Source: Paracentrotus lividus
Taxonomy: Eukaryota > Echinodermata > Echinoidea > Camarodonta > Echinidae
Direction of reading: 5' to 3'
Assembly: GCA_940671915.1 (NCBI GenBank)
Contig: CALNVZ010002100.1
Span: 20,344,656 to 20,408,655, forward strand
Length of the DNA: 64,000 nucleotides
The notes beneath the pieces were generated by a model that saw nothing but the letters and a program-made list of their open reading frames with translations, did not search any database and was not told the origin of the DNA. Made by a program: the position numbers and the translations under genes. Below, in pieces: positions 11,631 through 23,600 of this stretch (its first letter is position 1; every line of letters begins with the position of its first letter).

Positions 11631-12921
11631 ATCCAAGGACCCATAAAACAAACAATTTCATATCATAAAGAGCAAACAAACATATATGAAAGGAGATTTT
11701 AAAAAATACACCAAAGTGCATGAACTCTCCTTAAAGTGATTGTTTAACTTCATTCAAGATCTTAAAAATAGATTACTCTTCCAACTAATGCTGTAATCAC
11801 AATTGCAAGCCTTTAGGTCAGACAGTAATCGCCTGAGATTTTTAAGCCAATTGATCATTTAATTGTCAAGATATTGATTAATGAATATCGCCATTTCATA
11901 AGTGTACCACATGTCTCTAAAATAGCACTGCAGTCTATGGACAAAAAATAATTTTTGTATTTCTGGTCACTAGCATTAAAAAAAAAACTTATTGTGAAGC
12001 ATGTAATGAAGCTATGGATATGGAATTTTCAGGGTTTTATCCTGTAATATTGTGACATGCACTGACAGTATGTATGGCCCCATAGCTCAGAATTTGGCAA
12101 GCCCTCAAAGAGTTACACATTCCCTTTAAAATGAGCCCCTCATAGAGTATGGCAAGGACTATATTCAACTCAGTAAACCCACACAGGTTCCGCTCATTTC
12201 TCGATGCCGTTTACTAATGCAGATCAATTATGATACCATTTATTAGGATTCTCATAAAAAGATAATTGGGGGCATTAAGTTCATTCGTTCTTCTTTTATG
12301 CACAGCTGAAACTGACCTCTGACGATGACCTCATTGTTTGTTTGTGAGTCGCTATAACAAACAACAACAAGAATTTCAGGAATGTTGGCAAAAAGAAATG
12401 TTAGCAAGTTCTACTGTTGCCAATACTCGAAATTGATACACGGTTATTGTTTGGTGTGAAAAATGTCTGCGGAATAAAAGTGCGGAAAAGTAACGAATGA
12501 AATGGTATTTTCATGTCTATAGAAATTCACTTTTCTGAAGTATATGGAATGTAATATCAAATCTTAGAAGTGAACTAAAATGATATATTCTGAACTTTCA
12601 GACTTTTTCCCTGAAACTACTCTTACCGTCAGTGGCTTCCTTTCCAAGTAAACAGTCCAATAGCTCTGTTCTGCCAACTGCAAGATTAACTTATAAGATC
12701 TGCAAAAAATAGAAATAAAGACAGAATAGTGTTACAAATGCATGTACATACTATATTAATCTGGCAATTTTTATATTGATATTTCAGAAGATAATATCTG
12801 GATCACTGAATTCATAAATGAGAGAAATGAGGAATGACTGGTGAGAATAGAAATTAAATAAGCTTTGTAGAATGTGTGAGAGCTTTGGTAACAACTACAA
12901 AATGACGAGATGAGAGCCTAC
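11631..12921. other. AT-rich non-coding DNA
   Basis: No recognisable gene, RNA or inverted-repeat element. Moderately AT-rich throughout. Confidence 0.5.
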
Positions 12922-12923
12922 TA

Positions 12924-13764
12924 CCGAGTGAGTCAAAAAAAACTTTACACCTATAAAAATGTCAATAAAAAGAAAACCAATTTATAAACCCTAAATTATT
13001 TTACATATTCTGAAAGAGTAACTCCTCCCGCATCTTCTGGTACCAGTTTTGTGTGGTATGTCTTTACGCTTGGATGAACACGACGCATTGTTTGCGAACA
13101 TTCAAATTTCGAATTGTGCCAGGGTGGGGATGAAATTGAAACAACAAAAGCTGACAAAAAAAGCAACTCAATCATGAATGAAATAGCATAACTTTTTAAC
13201 AAAAATTTCTTTTGCTTAATAATTTGGCAGGGGTGATGTTATACACATTGACTACATTTTGTATGAAAATTAGATTGTCTCGTCAAGTAATGCATGAATG
13301 AGTACTCATCAAAGAGTAAATTGCCACTGACAGACCTAAAAAGGCCTCCTAATACTTTTGAAAAGAGATTATTTTGTATTTGACGGGTGCTCACTCATGC
13401 CTGACTCTACATATTTATCTCATTTTCATACAAAATGTAGTCAATATGTGTAACAACACCCCTGCCAAGTTATTAAGCGGAATACATTTTCGTTAAAAAG
13501 TTATGCTATTTTAATCATACTGGAGTTGCTTTTTGTCAGCTTTTGTTGTTTCAATTTCATCCCCACCCTGGCACAATTCGAAATTGCATGTTCGCAAACA
13601 ATGCGTCGTGGTCATCCAAGCATAAAGACATACCACACAAAAATGGTACCAGAAGATGCGGGAGGAGTTACTATGTCAGAATATGTAAAATAATTAAGGG
13701 TTTATAAATTGGTTTTCTTTTTAATGACATTTTTCTAGGTGTAAAGTTTTTTTGACTCACTCGG
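12924..13764. mobile_element. Near-complete palindromic (fold-back) Tc1/mariner-like element
   Basis: The ends are CCGAGTGAGTCAAAAAAAAC and its inverted counterpart, continuing through 'tttacacct'. TA lies immediately outside each end (12922-12923 and 13765-13766), as expected for Tc1/mariner insertion. The two arms pair over about 350-400 bases each: 'gggtggggatgaaattgaaa' on the left matches its complement near 13550, and 'attttgtatgaaaat' on the left matches 'attttcatacaaaat' near 13424. Only a short centre near 13320-13380 is unpaired. Arms differ by scattered substitutions, so the insertion is not fresh. No transposase reading frame is present. Confidence 0.85.
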
Positions 13765-13867
13765 TAGATCAATGTAATTTTCACTCTCATTTCTAAAGAA
13801 CTCCAAATATCCAGCAAGTGATTGCCAAAAGCTATGAATCCGTGATTCAAAAACTGGTATATCCTAC

Positions 13868-14240
13868 ATACATACATACATAAGTTATTTATATAGCGCT
13901 TTTACATTTAAAAAAAATGCTCAAAGCGCTTTACAATTGAATTAACAATAAAAAAATTTCTGCTCTCCAAGTGCTTACAAGGACAAAGGGGATTAGAGAC
14001 AGAATAAATAGGTTTTCAATTTCTTTTTAAACAAAGGAACTGAATTACATGAACGAATGTCAATTGGGAGGGCATTCCAGATGTTAGGACCAGTTATTTA
14101 CCCCTGAAAAACATATTTATGAGAGATTACATTGTCCTTTGAATAGGATATAAATTTGTAGGTACCCTGAGTGAGTGTAACAGCATATTAAGATATATCA
14201 AGAATATATTGAATAGAACTCATTATTCATAATCACTCAT
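13868..14240. repeat. 'tatatagcgctttta' retroposon-like repeat
   Basis: Contains 'atttatatagcgcttttaca' followed by 'caaagcgctttacaatt' and then 'gggagggcattccagatgtt'. This word order is familiar from dispersed repeats of marine invertebrates. A short (CATA)n run precedes it. Ends are not defined, and no coding capacity is seen. The assignment is from memory of the motif, not from a search. Confidence 0.45.
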
Positions 14241-14589
14241 CTAAATCACTCCGTCACTAATTTATGATGCATCCCATATTGCAAGGGATTGTCTTTCAAA
14301 TTTCTTGCAAGGTTTCTAAACTAGATCCAGCCTCTTAATGATGTAATTGGATATATGATGCCTCAGCCATTAGGTATGTAGCAAGCAACGAGAAGATAAA
14401 TCATGGTGGATAGAAATGACAAGAAAGACAATCGGACACGGGATACTGGGATTGACATTATCTCTGCCCTGCACAGGTCATCCAGTATAAACTACTGAAT
14501 ATGATGACGATGATGATAATGGTGGTGGTGATGATGGTGATGATGATGATAATCTATATAATAATAGCGTTGTTCTTCGTGGGGGGTCG
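14241..14589. repeat. Non-coding DNA ending in a (GAT/GGT)n microsatellite
   Basis: The interval is AT-rich. At about 14499-14552 there is an impure tandem repeat of GAT and GGT trinucleotides. Nothing else is recognised. Confidence 0.65.
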
Positions 14590-15060
14590 TCCATAGACTT
14601 TGCACGAGAGGGTCAGTTTTTGTTCATCTCCTTTTTTGATTCCCCTCGCCGAGGCCCCCGCTTTGGCCCACGGGTCGGATCGGTCGCCCATCAGGGAACC
14701 GTCGCATTTTCAGCCCACTACGACGTCGGACGTGCAGGTGATCCTCGATTTCCTCGACGAAAAATCCCCGTTGACTTGCGTGTTGAAGTCCGACGTCGAA
14801 CGAAACAGACGACAAGAGCGTGACGTCATCTCGAACCGAACTGGTTCACGGTACCCAACATCACCTCCTTTTGACTCTTGCCCAAACAACATCGCCCTGC
14901 ATGTAAGCATCATGTCCTACTGACATCATCGGTGTATTTTCTGTTGACACGGCAGTGCCGAGTTAACACGATGCTGAGTTATTTTAGGTCGATTGTGAAA
15001 CTGAGGAGGATCGAGACGATTTGTTTCTCGAATCGATTTCTGTCATGTACGCGTTGTAAA
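14590..15060. promoter_or_regulatory. CpG-rich block with perfect CRE; possible promoter or repeat remnant
   Basis: CpG density and GC jump sharply relative to flanking AT-rich DNA. The word GACGTC recurs, and there is a perfect palindromic cAMP-response element TGACGTCA at 14821-14828 (the classical CREB/ATF site). Several frames stay open across it on both strands, which follows from the base composition. The + frame from 14600 (107 codons) starts at TTG and has no domain I recognise. It could be a CpG-island promoter, or part of the anomalous DNA that continues further right. No TATA box or transcript evidence is visible. Confidence 0.35.
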
Positions 15061-15648
15061 AAATGCACTTAAAAACTGGATTAAACGCAAAATAAACATC
15101 GCAAAGTCATGTCCATCTACTATCTTTGCAAAAACAGTCATGCAGGTATCAATCTTTATGTTTGATATTAAAAAATAGAAATTTACATGAATTCGGCGAT
15201 CCCCCATACATAGTCGTATTGGATTGAACGTGACTGAATGAGCTGAGTGAGCTGAGTGAGCTGAGTGAGCTGAGCAATAAGCTGAGCTGGATGGTGTTGC
15301 GTGACAGCACGGGGTATATCAATTCAGCATTCCGTTACCTTTGGCTTATTTGTGTTAAATTTATTTCTTTCTTCTGAAATGATTTGTCGTATATTTCTAT
15401 GTAGTAATACCTCACAGGAAATAGGTTTTGAATAAATTTAGAATCATTACCATCAGAAAAAACTAAAATAAAAATATAATTTCTTCCCTTTTCCACGATC
15501 GAGGATCCCATCAAATTTTGACTTGCAAATCAAGTCTTGAGATTTTGGTTTATTATGGTTTGATTTTCATTCAGTTGAAATGTTTTCTCCATACAAGTGT
15601 AAAAGCAAAATAGTGGTGATATTATACAATTGTAAGGGGCAGATCGAC
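15061..15648. repeat. Non-coding DNA with a 9-bp tandem repeat
   Basis: At about 15238-15290 'gagctgagt' repeats in tandem about five times with slight decay. The rest is AT-rich and unassigned. Confidence 0.65.
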
Positions 15649-15705
15649 CGTTACGCCAAGGGTACACAAAAAAAAAAATTATGTCCCATCCTTTTGCCCC
15701 CCAAA
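15649..15705. repeat. Isolated outlying unit of the TTACGCCAAGGGTA minisatellite
   Basis: 'gttacgccaagggtacacaa', an A-run, 'ttatgt', then 'cttttgcccccc': the same order of blocks as the array starting near 15862, but separated from it by about 150 bases of unrelated sequence. Confidence 0.75.
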
Positions 15706-15861
15706 ATTTCTTTTGTTTGTGTTGCATGACGTTGGGTGAACTGCTTGATTAGTTTGATTTTCATTCAGTTGAATTGATTTCTTTCTTCATTCATGTGGCA
15801 GCTAGGCTAAAAATAGCTCGGGCAGCAGAAGAGTGATCAAAACTTAATGCCTGCCTCAGTG

Positions 15862-16975
15862 GCAACCTTAGAGTACGCCAAGTGCACGCAGAAAAAAAAT
15901 TACGTACACTTTTGCCATGCGTACCCCCTCCCAAGGGCAAACCTCTAGGTTACGCTAAGGGTACGTGAAAAAAAAAAAACACTTATGCTCCATCCCCCCC
16001 CCCCCCCGGAATAGTTTTAGGTTACGCCAAGGGTACGCGGAAAAAAATATTACGTAGGCCTACACTTTTGCCCATCGTCCCCTCCCCAGGGGAAACCCTC
16101 AGTTACGCCAAGGGTAGGCCTACGCAGAAAAAAAAATACGTACACTTTTGCCCACGTCGTCCCCTCCCCAGGGGCAAACCTCTAGGTTACGCTAAGGGCA
16201 CACGAAGAAAATTAACTTGCACTATTGCTCCTCCCCCCCCCCGGAAAGCTTTTAGTTACGCCAAGGTATGCGTAAAAAATTTATGTACACATTGCTTCCA
16301 CCCCCCCCCCCCGGAAACTTTAAGGTTATCAAGGGTACGCGAAAAAAAATTTAAGTAGATTTTTCCTCCACCCCTCCCACAGAATACTTTCAGGTTACGC
16401 CAAGGGTACGCAGAAAAAATTACGTACACTTTTGCCAGCGTCCCCTCCCCAGGAAAGCTTTTAGGTTACGCCAAGGGTATGCGTAAAAAATGTATGTACA
16501 CTATTGCTCCAACCCCCCCGCCCCCCCCCCCCCGGAAAAACTTTTAGATTACGCCAAGGGTACGCGAAAAAATTTACGTAGACTTTTGCTCTCACCCCCC
16601 CCCCCACAGAATACTTTCAGGTTACACCAAGGGTACGCAGAAAAAAAATTACGTACACTTTTGCGCGCCCCCCCCCCCCCCGGGAAACTTTAAGGTTACG
16701 CCAAGGTACGCGAAAAAAAATTTATGTAGACTTTCGCTTCACCCCCTTCCCCCCCCACAGAATACTTTTGGGTTACGCCAAGGGTACGCGGAAAAAAAAA
16801 TTTACGTACCCTTTTACATCGTCCCCTCCCCAGAGGCAAACCTCTAGGTTACGTCAAGGGTAGGCTACGCAGAAAAAAATTACGTACACTTTTGCCCATG
16901 CAGCGTCCCCCTCCCAAGGGGCAAGCCTCTAGGTTACGCCAATGGTACGCGGCAAAAATCTTTACGTACACTTCG
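15862..16975. repeat. Minisatellite of about 15 units, 68-90 bp each
   Basis: Each unit runs: 'aggttacgccaagggtacgc', an A-run of 5-12, 'ttacgtacacttttgc', then a C-rich tail. Unit starts fall near 15870, 15949, 16019, 16100, 16183, 16252, 16322, 16391, 16462, 16545, 16618, 16691, 16767, 16845 and 16931. Two tail types are seen: 'cccctccccaggggcaaacctct' (given here as a description of a C/G block of 23 bases) and a pure C-run followed by 'ggaaactttt' or 'cagaatactttc'. Some units insert 'ggcct'. The frames at 16068-16358 and 16490-16693 translate the repeat (recurring Tyr-Ala-Lys-Gly) and break at A-run length changes. Confidence 0.9.
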
Positions 16976-17149
16976 GTAGGCTGTTAAATTAAAAATTAAA
17001 AATAATAATGATAATAATAGTTAGCCCCATTTTCATTTTTAGATAAAAGATTTTTCAAAAGAGGTCCCCTTTTCAGTGCATTTTATAAAAAAAATTAAAA
17101 AATGACGAGATCGATGAAAATGATCACCTTCCCTAACATCAGGCCCATA
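16976..17149. other. AT-rich spacer
   Basis: A/T-rich stretch with 'aataat' words separating the minisatellite from the anomalous block. Nothing else seen. Confidence 0.5.
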
Positions 17150-18345
17150 TGGGGGCGGAGCAGGTTTTATATCTTTTGCAGGAGCCGAATTGTCGCCGAA
17201 GCATTTATCAATTTCGCGAAATGCTTTAAAAAGAAGGGTCGAGGGAATGAAAGAAACACCGTTAAAGAGTAGAGATGAGGTTCACCCTCAGCGCTTTCTC
17301 TCCATACTAAAAGGATGAGAGTTGAAGCGGATCGAGCTACTCCTATCCTGATTCTACCACTGACCAGTATGATCTCCTCGATCCGACTGTTGTGATGAAG
17401 AGTGTTATGTCTGACTTCCTTGTCAGACGGTTATCCAGTTCGTAAAAAGTTGACGTGAGATTGTAGTTACAACGTCAAAAAGTATAACAGCACTTGGAGG
17501 TTGATATCAAGCTTTTTTACTAAACTACCCTGAAGTTCTTTGGCCGAATTCTCGGCCTCTGAAAAAAACTTTCGACCCAACGGGATTTTGGGTCCACGGA
17601 AAGTCAGTCCATAAAACTGGAGATAGACCACATGACCCAAGATGTCTCAGAATCTCTTTCTTGTAGACACTGTCCTCTGGTGGTACAAAGGGCGGAGCGA
17701 AAGATCGACCGTGATGAAGATTTTTCAAGGTAAAAGTTTTCTTTGTCGGAACTCGAACCAGTTCTGGACCTACTCCCTATTTAAATACGGGAAGCGTGCC
17801 AGTTACAAGTGACAACTTTTGCTCCATGAGATCAATTTTATGACCCGTTATCGTCTGTATCTCAAACATTATTGGACCGATAATGTCTGAAAGAAGGGGT
17901 CCTGTTCTCGGTGAAGATAATCTCGCTCTTAAACTTTCCTTCATCTTCCTAGTGAGTTTAGTAGAAAACTTAAGGCTCTGTTCTCATAAATTAATTTCGG
18001 GAATCGCTGAAATCCTGGAGATACTTCCGGGTTTGAATCCTACATACAGATCGTAAATAGGCTAAAAGCTTCGTCTTTTCTCGCACAAACTCCGTTGAGT
18101 CGAACTTCTCTTTGAAGAACAAAACGGACCTTATGCAGATAACGGGCCTAAAACGTGCAGTTACGATACACAACAGATCGAAGCGTGAAATCTGAATATC
18201 TTGCAAGGGTGTAACGAATGATCTGGTATCTAAACACCCCCCCTTTTTTCTTTAAGATAGAGAATCTAAAGGTTTCTCAATGCGTTTCGTGAGAACAATG
18301 CCGGAGGGAGAAGAGATATAGAGTAATTCACCCTATACTAGGTGC
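17150..18345. repeat. Long repeat, left copy (left of the assembly gap)
   Basis: This segment is collinear with 24160-25475 on the other side of the N gap, in the same orientation. Shared anchors include 'gtccataaaac' (17608 and 24618 region), 'actcgaacc' (17751 and 24781), 'gctgaaatcctg' (18006 and 25121), 'gcacaaactccg' (18082 and 25202), 'ttgaagaacaaaacggacct' (18113 and 25239) and 'acagatcgaagcg'. Between anchors the copies differ by very many substitutions and one-base indels, and this copy has far more T. CpG is frequent. I read it as one member of a tandem array, either much diverged or badly sequenced. No protein domain is recognisable. Confidence 0.75.
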
Positions 18346-18585
18346 GTAGTTTTTGACTCCTGTAATGGATCATCCTACGCACGAGGGTGGCGGGATGCGA
18401 GCGAACTCTGAAGGAAGAACTGCTGGCGACGTCTGCTCCGGGAACTATTTCGTCCTGGTAATCTTACGACATTGTAGGGAATAACATTCGAGCGACCCGT
18501 ACAATCTGATCCCTCTTCGGTGGGCGCGAATTCGCTTCCGGACTCGCAAGGGAGCTTCTATTCCCGCCCTAATTCGAATAGATTC

Positions 18586-18652
18586 TGCCTCGGGGAGAAC
18601 TCGAACCATCGCATTACTAGATATGGTGCTCTAACTTATTTAATTTAGGTCG
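18586..18652 (-). tRNA. tRNA-Thr(AGT)-like sequence, degraded or error-laden
   Basis: Read on the minus strand, the segment contains GTTAGAGCACC (the D-arm end typical of many tRNAs), a CTAGTAA heptamer identical to the anticodon loop of tRNA-Thr(AGT), the T-loop/B-box-like word GGTTCGAGTTC, and an acceptor-like 'ccgaggca' end, in the right order. The stems do not pair well, spacing is irregular, and the 5' acceptor side is not recognisable. It could be a tRNA pseudogene, a tRNA-derived repeat, or a real gene hidden by sequencing errors, as the surrounding block suggests. Confidence 0.4.
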
Positions 18653-20630
18653 ATAATTGAAGAAAAGATAGACGAGAAGGGATTCGAAGCCTTGGAAGAG
18701 AAATATAAATGTCTAAACACCATATATATACGTGAAGGAAGATTCTCGAACACATAGGTGATTGCCACTCCGTGACTATCAACTTCGGATCGAAGTCACC
18801 AGGTGCTAGTCAAGAATAAGCATCCATCCAAGCGTTCATACGCAATCAATCTTGTGGTCGAGGATTGCTGATAAGCTGTAGAATATCCTTTCCATTAAGG
18901 AAATGTGTTGAGGTTTCTCGTATAATTTCACGAAATAGTGGGACGTTGACGTGGACTCGACGAAAACCCCATTTTCTGCATCTTGTTGAGTCGGTTAGTG
19001 ATCCGACTTTTGATCAGAGTGAAGTCTCGATGGTATCTGACTTGATTTATTTCCATATCCAAACACAAACATGTCCATGTCTGTCAAGCATGATCTCTCG
19101 GCGATTGGATTTTCCAGGGCAGGGACCCATGGGAAATCGAGATGTAGATAACACATGCATTAATCGATTCTGACATGATATATTCACAGAGATCGATTTA
19201 GGTGAGATCGATTATTATATCGATTTTGTCATATCGATTATCCTCCGAGATCGATTTGGCGGTGATCGCGTTCAAACATTGATCGATTTGGCGTGATCGA
19301 TTCATCTGTGATCGATTATGTTGTAATCGTTCATCGTGATGATATGTTTTTTTTTCATTTGTGTTGTGATGTTCAAACTGTAATCGATTATGCTGTGATC
19401 GATTTCAAACTTAATCGATATGCTGTGATCGATTCAATTCGTGATCGTTATGTTGTAATCGATTCCTGGATCGATTATGTTTAATCGTTCAAGTTGTAAT
19501 CGATTATGTTGTGATCGATTAACTGTGATCGATTATGAAGTGATCGATCGATCGTATAGTTCATGATCGATTGATGTGATCGATTACCTAAGATATCGAT
19601 AACGATACGATACTGGCTATTCGATACTAGACCTATCTCAGGTGGCAAGCCAACCTTCGATATCTCGATTAATGTTGGAAAGATTCACGATCGATCCTAC
19701 AACTTCACTAGATTCAATGTCAAGAAGTGATCGTAACGAGTTGCCTCCTCGATCCCTCACAAGATCGATTTGGGGTGCGTCGCTGGGGATAGGCGACGAC
19801 GACCGACTGAACCTTCCCGGGAGTTACTTACGTGACTCCATACGACGACTTCCGGGGCTCGCCGGTACGCGTAGTTGTGGACTTCACCATAGCACGCGCC
19901 TACTACGCAGGGCGGGGTGTGATCCGACTACTTTCGTTGAAAACAGATGTAGACACGGCTTCGTTCCCTCGTCTAACTGCTTCTTGGCTCCTATAAAAAT
20001 GCAGATGACTCGACTTCGTGCCTTCCTGTGTAAGACTCTCCGATTGAGTCGCGCGATCGTTGGAGCTCCGAGATATCAAGATAGATGAAATTCTTCTTCC
20101 TCGCGGAATAAGTAGAAACAACTCTGCAATGTATAGAAGAAAAAAGCACTTAACATAAGGATTAGACCTCACTCTGGGACAGGAAGGTCACATAAAGGCC
20201 TCATCCCCACACAACTAAGGCTTCATGCAGACTGTGGAAAGAAGCGCGGGAACGGGGAAGAAATCAAATGCCCGTGTCACCATAAGGTGTAATATAAATA
20301 ACACTACGTAATGAATGTCAAAACCTAGGAGAAGCGCGATAACCCAACAGAATATCAAAAAAAACGCTCAAATCATCCCAATAATAAGAAACCATGACCT
20401 AACATTGGCTAGGACAACTAGAGCAAGACCGCACAAATTAGGTATAAAAGTATCAAAAAGGAAAAACAAACCCATTTCGGGAGCAAATTCTCGAAGTTAC
20501 TCGCTTCGGGACGGCAGCCAGATGAAGAAAAGGGAAGTTGTTGGGAATGTTTTGGCTGAGTGCCTCATCATGAGGGGCGCCCTCTCACAGGGGAGGGGAA
20601 GAATAGGAGCACACTAAGAGGCAAAAGTTT
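18653..20630. other. CpG-rich anomalous DNA left of the gap
   Basis: Around the ATCGAT array the sequence has many CG dinucleotides and looks unlike the flanking AT-rich genome. An open frame of 148 codons lies at 19642-20088 (+), but it starts at the array edge and shows no domain I recognise. Further tRNA T-loop-like words occur on the minus strand near 18681-18691 and 18731-18742. This is probably the low-quality end of a contig. Confidence 0.45.
19164..19615. repeat. Degenerate ATCGAT array (unit about 15-17 bp)
   Basis: The words 'gtgatcgatta', 'gtaatcgatta' and 'tgatcgattc' recur more than 20 times with spacings near 15-17 bases, giving a high density of the palindrome ATCGAT and its one-base variants. 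The array is interrupted near 19340-19370. The frame at 19293-19484 reads the repeat (Val-Ile-Asp-Tyr/Ser recurring every five codons) and starts at a non-ATG codon or by chance, so it is not called as a gene. Confidence 0.8.
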
Positions 20631-20655
20631 NNNNNNNNNNNNNNNNNNNNNNNNN
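20631..20655. other. Assembly gap of 25 N
   Basis: Twenty-five consecutive N. A round short length like this is usually a placeholder of unknown true size, so distances across it should not be trusted. Confidence 0.98.
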
Positions 20656-23600
20656 GTGGTGCAAACTGGTAGGGGGCGACCGGCTAGCCGAGCCCACGGC
20701 CGCAGACCGCCGGCAGCGAGGTGGAGGAAGAAGAGGTGGAGGCGGAGAAGACTTGTTGAGAGTGAGGAGGAGATGAAAAAGACAAAAGGAGTGAGGATTG
20801 GTGGGGGATTGGACGCAGTGGCAGTGATTGGATAAAGATGGAGGATGATGAGGCAGGAGGATGATGAAGTGGAAGTGCGAGTGAGGTGTGGAGATAGAGA
20901 GAGAGGGGAGCCGGAGGAGTGCGCCAGGAAGAATGGAGGATTGGATTGAGGAGAAGACTGAGTAGGCCGGACGATAAGGAAAGATGCAAGAGAAGGAGTG
21001 TGAGGAGTGAGAAGCTGAGTAAGGGAGATGATTGAACGAGGATGGGGAGGGGGAATGAAGGGTAAAGAGTGGAAACAGTAGGAGGAGGATGCGAAGCCAG
21101 GAGCGGATGGTGGTGTAAAGAGGATGGTAGGGGCGGGCAGAGGGGAGGAAAGGGTGGAGGAGCAGGTGGTAGAGCGAGTAAGTGAGTGGTGTAAACCGTA
21201 CTGAGAGCGCATCAAAGTCTATTAAAATAAGTGTCATGATTCAAATACTATTAATGCTAGTATTCGTATTTCCATCTCATTACCCCAATAAGCTCCGAAC
21301 CATGTTGCCTCAATAACGTGATGTAATGAGATCCTCTCAAGAGAAAGAATAGTAAGACGAGTCCGACACTACGTTGCGCGCGGAGCGGGGTCGCGCGGGG
21401 GCGCGAAGTGCGGGCGGGAGGAGGACCAACCAACTCCGACTACGTACTCCCGAAACTTGGCGTCAGTCTGGCTCTAGCTTCCCCTCCCCTGTGGACAAGG
21501 GCGCCCGTCTCAGATGGAGCACCGCAGCCAACACATCCCAACAAACCTTCCGCGTGGTGCGCATGACCACCCCGAAAAACGCTGGAAGTAGGGAGGGACG
21601 GGGACGAGGGAGGATGGTGAGGCAAATGATAGTAACGTAGAAATGAATAAAAAGAGGAATTGGAGAGGGACGTGCAAAGAAGGAGAAGGGGCCGACGTGG
21701 GAGACGACCAGACACGAGGGTACGGGGGAGGTGACAACACCTCAGGAGGGGGTAGAGAATAAGGAGGACGCCGGAGCGCAGGAGAGGAACAAAAGAGAAA
21801 AGGCCGGCCAGCGCAAGAAAACGTCCACCCATGAGGTAGAAAACAGACACGTGCCACGGGGAAATCCCCGTGAAAAACATGGCCCCCGAAAGGCTGGACC
21901 CGTCACACCGACGTGCCGTAGAAACTGAGGGACCGGGGGCCCTCGGCGTCCGCAGCGTGCGTGGTGGGTGGTGTGGTGGGACACAGCGTAGCGCGAGAGA
22001 GGACGCCCAGTGACGGCGGTCCGAAAGAGTGCCAAGGGAGATTTAACCAAGTGGTGACAGGGGTCAGGAAGCAAAGAGGCTGCAACGCCCACAGTTTTCG
22101 CAGGCGCAAACAGGAAAAGGGACGAAAAGGGACGAGGAAAAGGTTGTAACAGACCGGAAAAGCTGGCGTGATGGCGGTGGCAAAGCATCGTGCGAAAGAG
22201 AAAAGCAGAAAGCTCCATTAAGGCCAACCCAAAGGGTGCCGGGGAGGAAAAACGAGCCAAGTAAACGGAGCGTGTCCCTGACAGAAGACAAAGCCGGAGA
22301 AACCTGGAAAGCGAGCCAGGCAGAACCTAGAGAGTGGAGGTGGGGTGAAGGAGGGGAAGCGAGGACCGAGGTGCCGCGCACCCACTTCAAAGGAGGAAAA
22401 GACCCGAGGTGGGGGAGGGACGCTGAAGAGATGTAGAAAAAGTAAAAATAAGTGAGATTAGAAAGAACCGCGGAAGAAGGACAGCCCATCGAGAAGAGAT
22501 GGGAAAGAGCTGGGAGAGCGAAAAAGCGGTGAGACTGAAGAGCGGAGCCAAAGCCCGCGGGAAGCAAGAAACAGTACCCCGCGAGGGAAAGAGTGAGTGA
22601 AAAACGGAGGAACGGCAGAAAAGGTGCCGAACCCACAGTAAAGAGACCGGCGAAGAAGAAAGGGTACGAGGGGAGACACCCCTACGCCGGTAGGGCGGGA
22701 GGAGACAATCTCACAGCCTGTAGCGCGAATGGAACTGCGGGATAACGGAATGAGAAAAGGAAGAAAACGTTGCAGGGGAGATGGGAGCGCCGAAACCGCC
22801 GCTGTGAGGCCTAAAAAACGCACACACGGCAAGGGGGAGGGGGGCGCCGTTAATCAGAGGGAGAAAACTAGCGCAACCAAGGCCGCCGGCTGGGGGGAAG
22901 AGAGGAGTGATGATAAGCGTCGACGGCCAGGCCCGAGGAAACAGGAGAAGCGACCCGGAAGAACCAAGATGGCCGCGGCAGGGCGGAAATGGAAAACCAA
23001 ACCTGGGAACCCCAAAAAGTCTGCCTGTATAGAAAGCCGAACCGCAGAAAACAAAGAGCTGGACGGACGGTGAGGAAAGACCAAACGAGAGAAAGGCAAA
23101 CTGAGGCGGCCGGCGACGCAGCGGGAAAGCGAGGAAACCACGACCACGCGGAAGAGTCAACGAGACGGCGGGGGAAAAAGAAAAAGGGGACACCAAAGAG
23201 GGCCCAAACTCAGAGGGCCGAAGCGACGGACCGTGCGCCAGGGGTGTGCCAGCAGAACGAGAGGGGAAAGAGGAAAAACCCGGGGGGGGGGTGCGTGGCT
23301 CCGCAGCAGCGAAGGGCGGTAGCGAAAGTCCGTCTCCGAAAGGCAAATAAAGAAGACAGCTCCCGTCCGAGGCTGGTCCAACCCTAAAACTGGGCGCAAG
23401 CTGTAAAAGCGGCCTGAGGGAGGGAAGAAACTGGCGCAGCTGGCAGGGCGCGCGATAACGCGGCAGAAAAAGGTCTCGGAAGTCCAATCACCGAAGTCAA
23501 GGCCGTCAGAATGGACGCGCCCTCCGAACGGTGGGGGGGAAAAGGAGATGGCGTGCAATAATATGGAAAGAATCGGAGGCTGCTCCCAGGCTGGCCGGGA

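Noticed and set aside
16068..16693. Frames with recurring Tyr-Ala-Lys-Gly
   Set aside because: They read the minisatellite and are broken by A-run and C-run length changes, so they are not a repeat protein.
15862..16975. CRISPR array
   Set aside because: Repeat and spacer are not distinguishable: the whole unit is repeated with drift, and the context is a eukaryotic minisatellite.
19642..20088. 148-codon + frame beside the ATCGAT array
   Set aside because: Lies in suspect sequence at a contig end, with no recognisable domain; not reliable as a gene.
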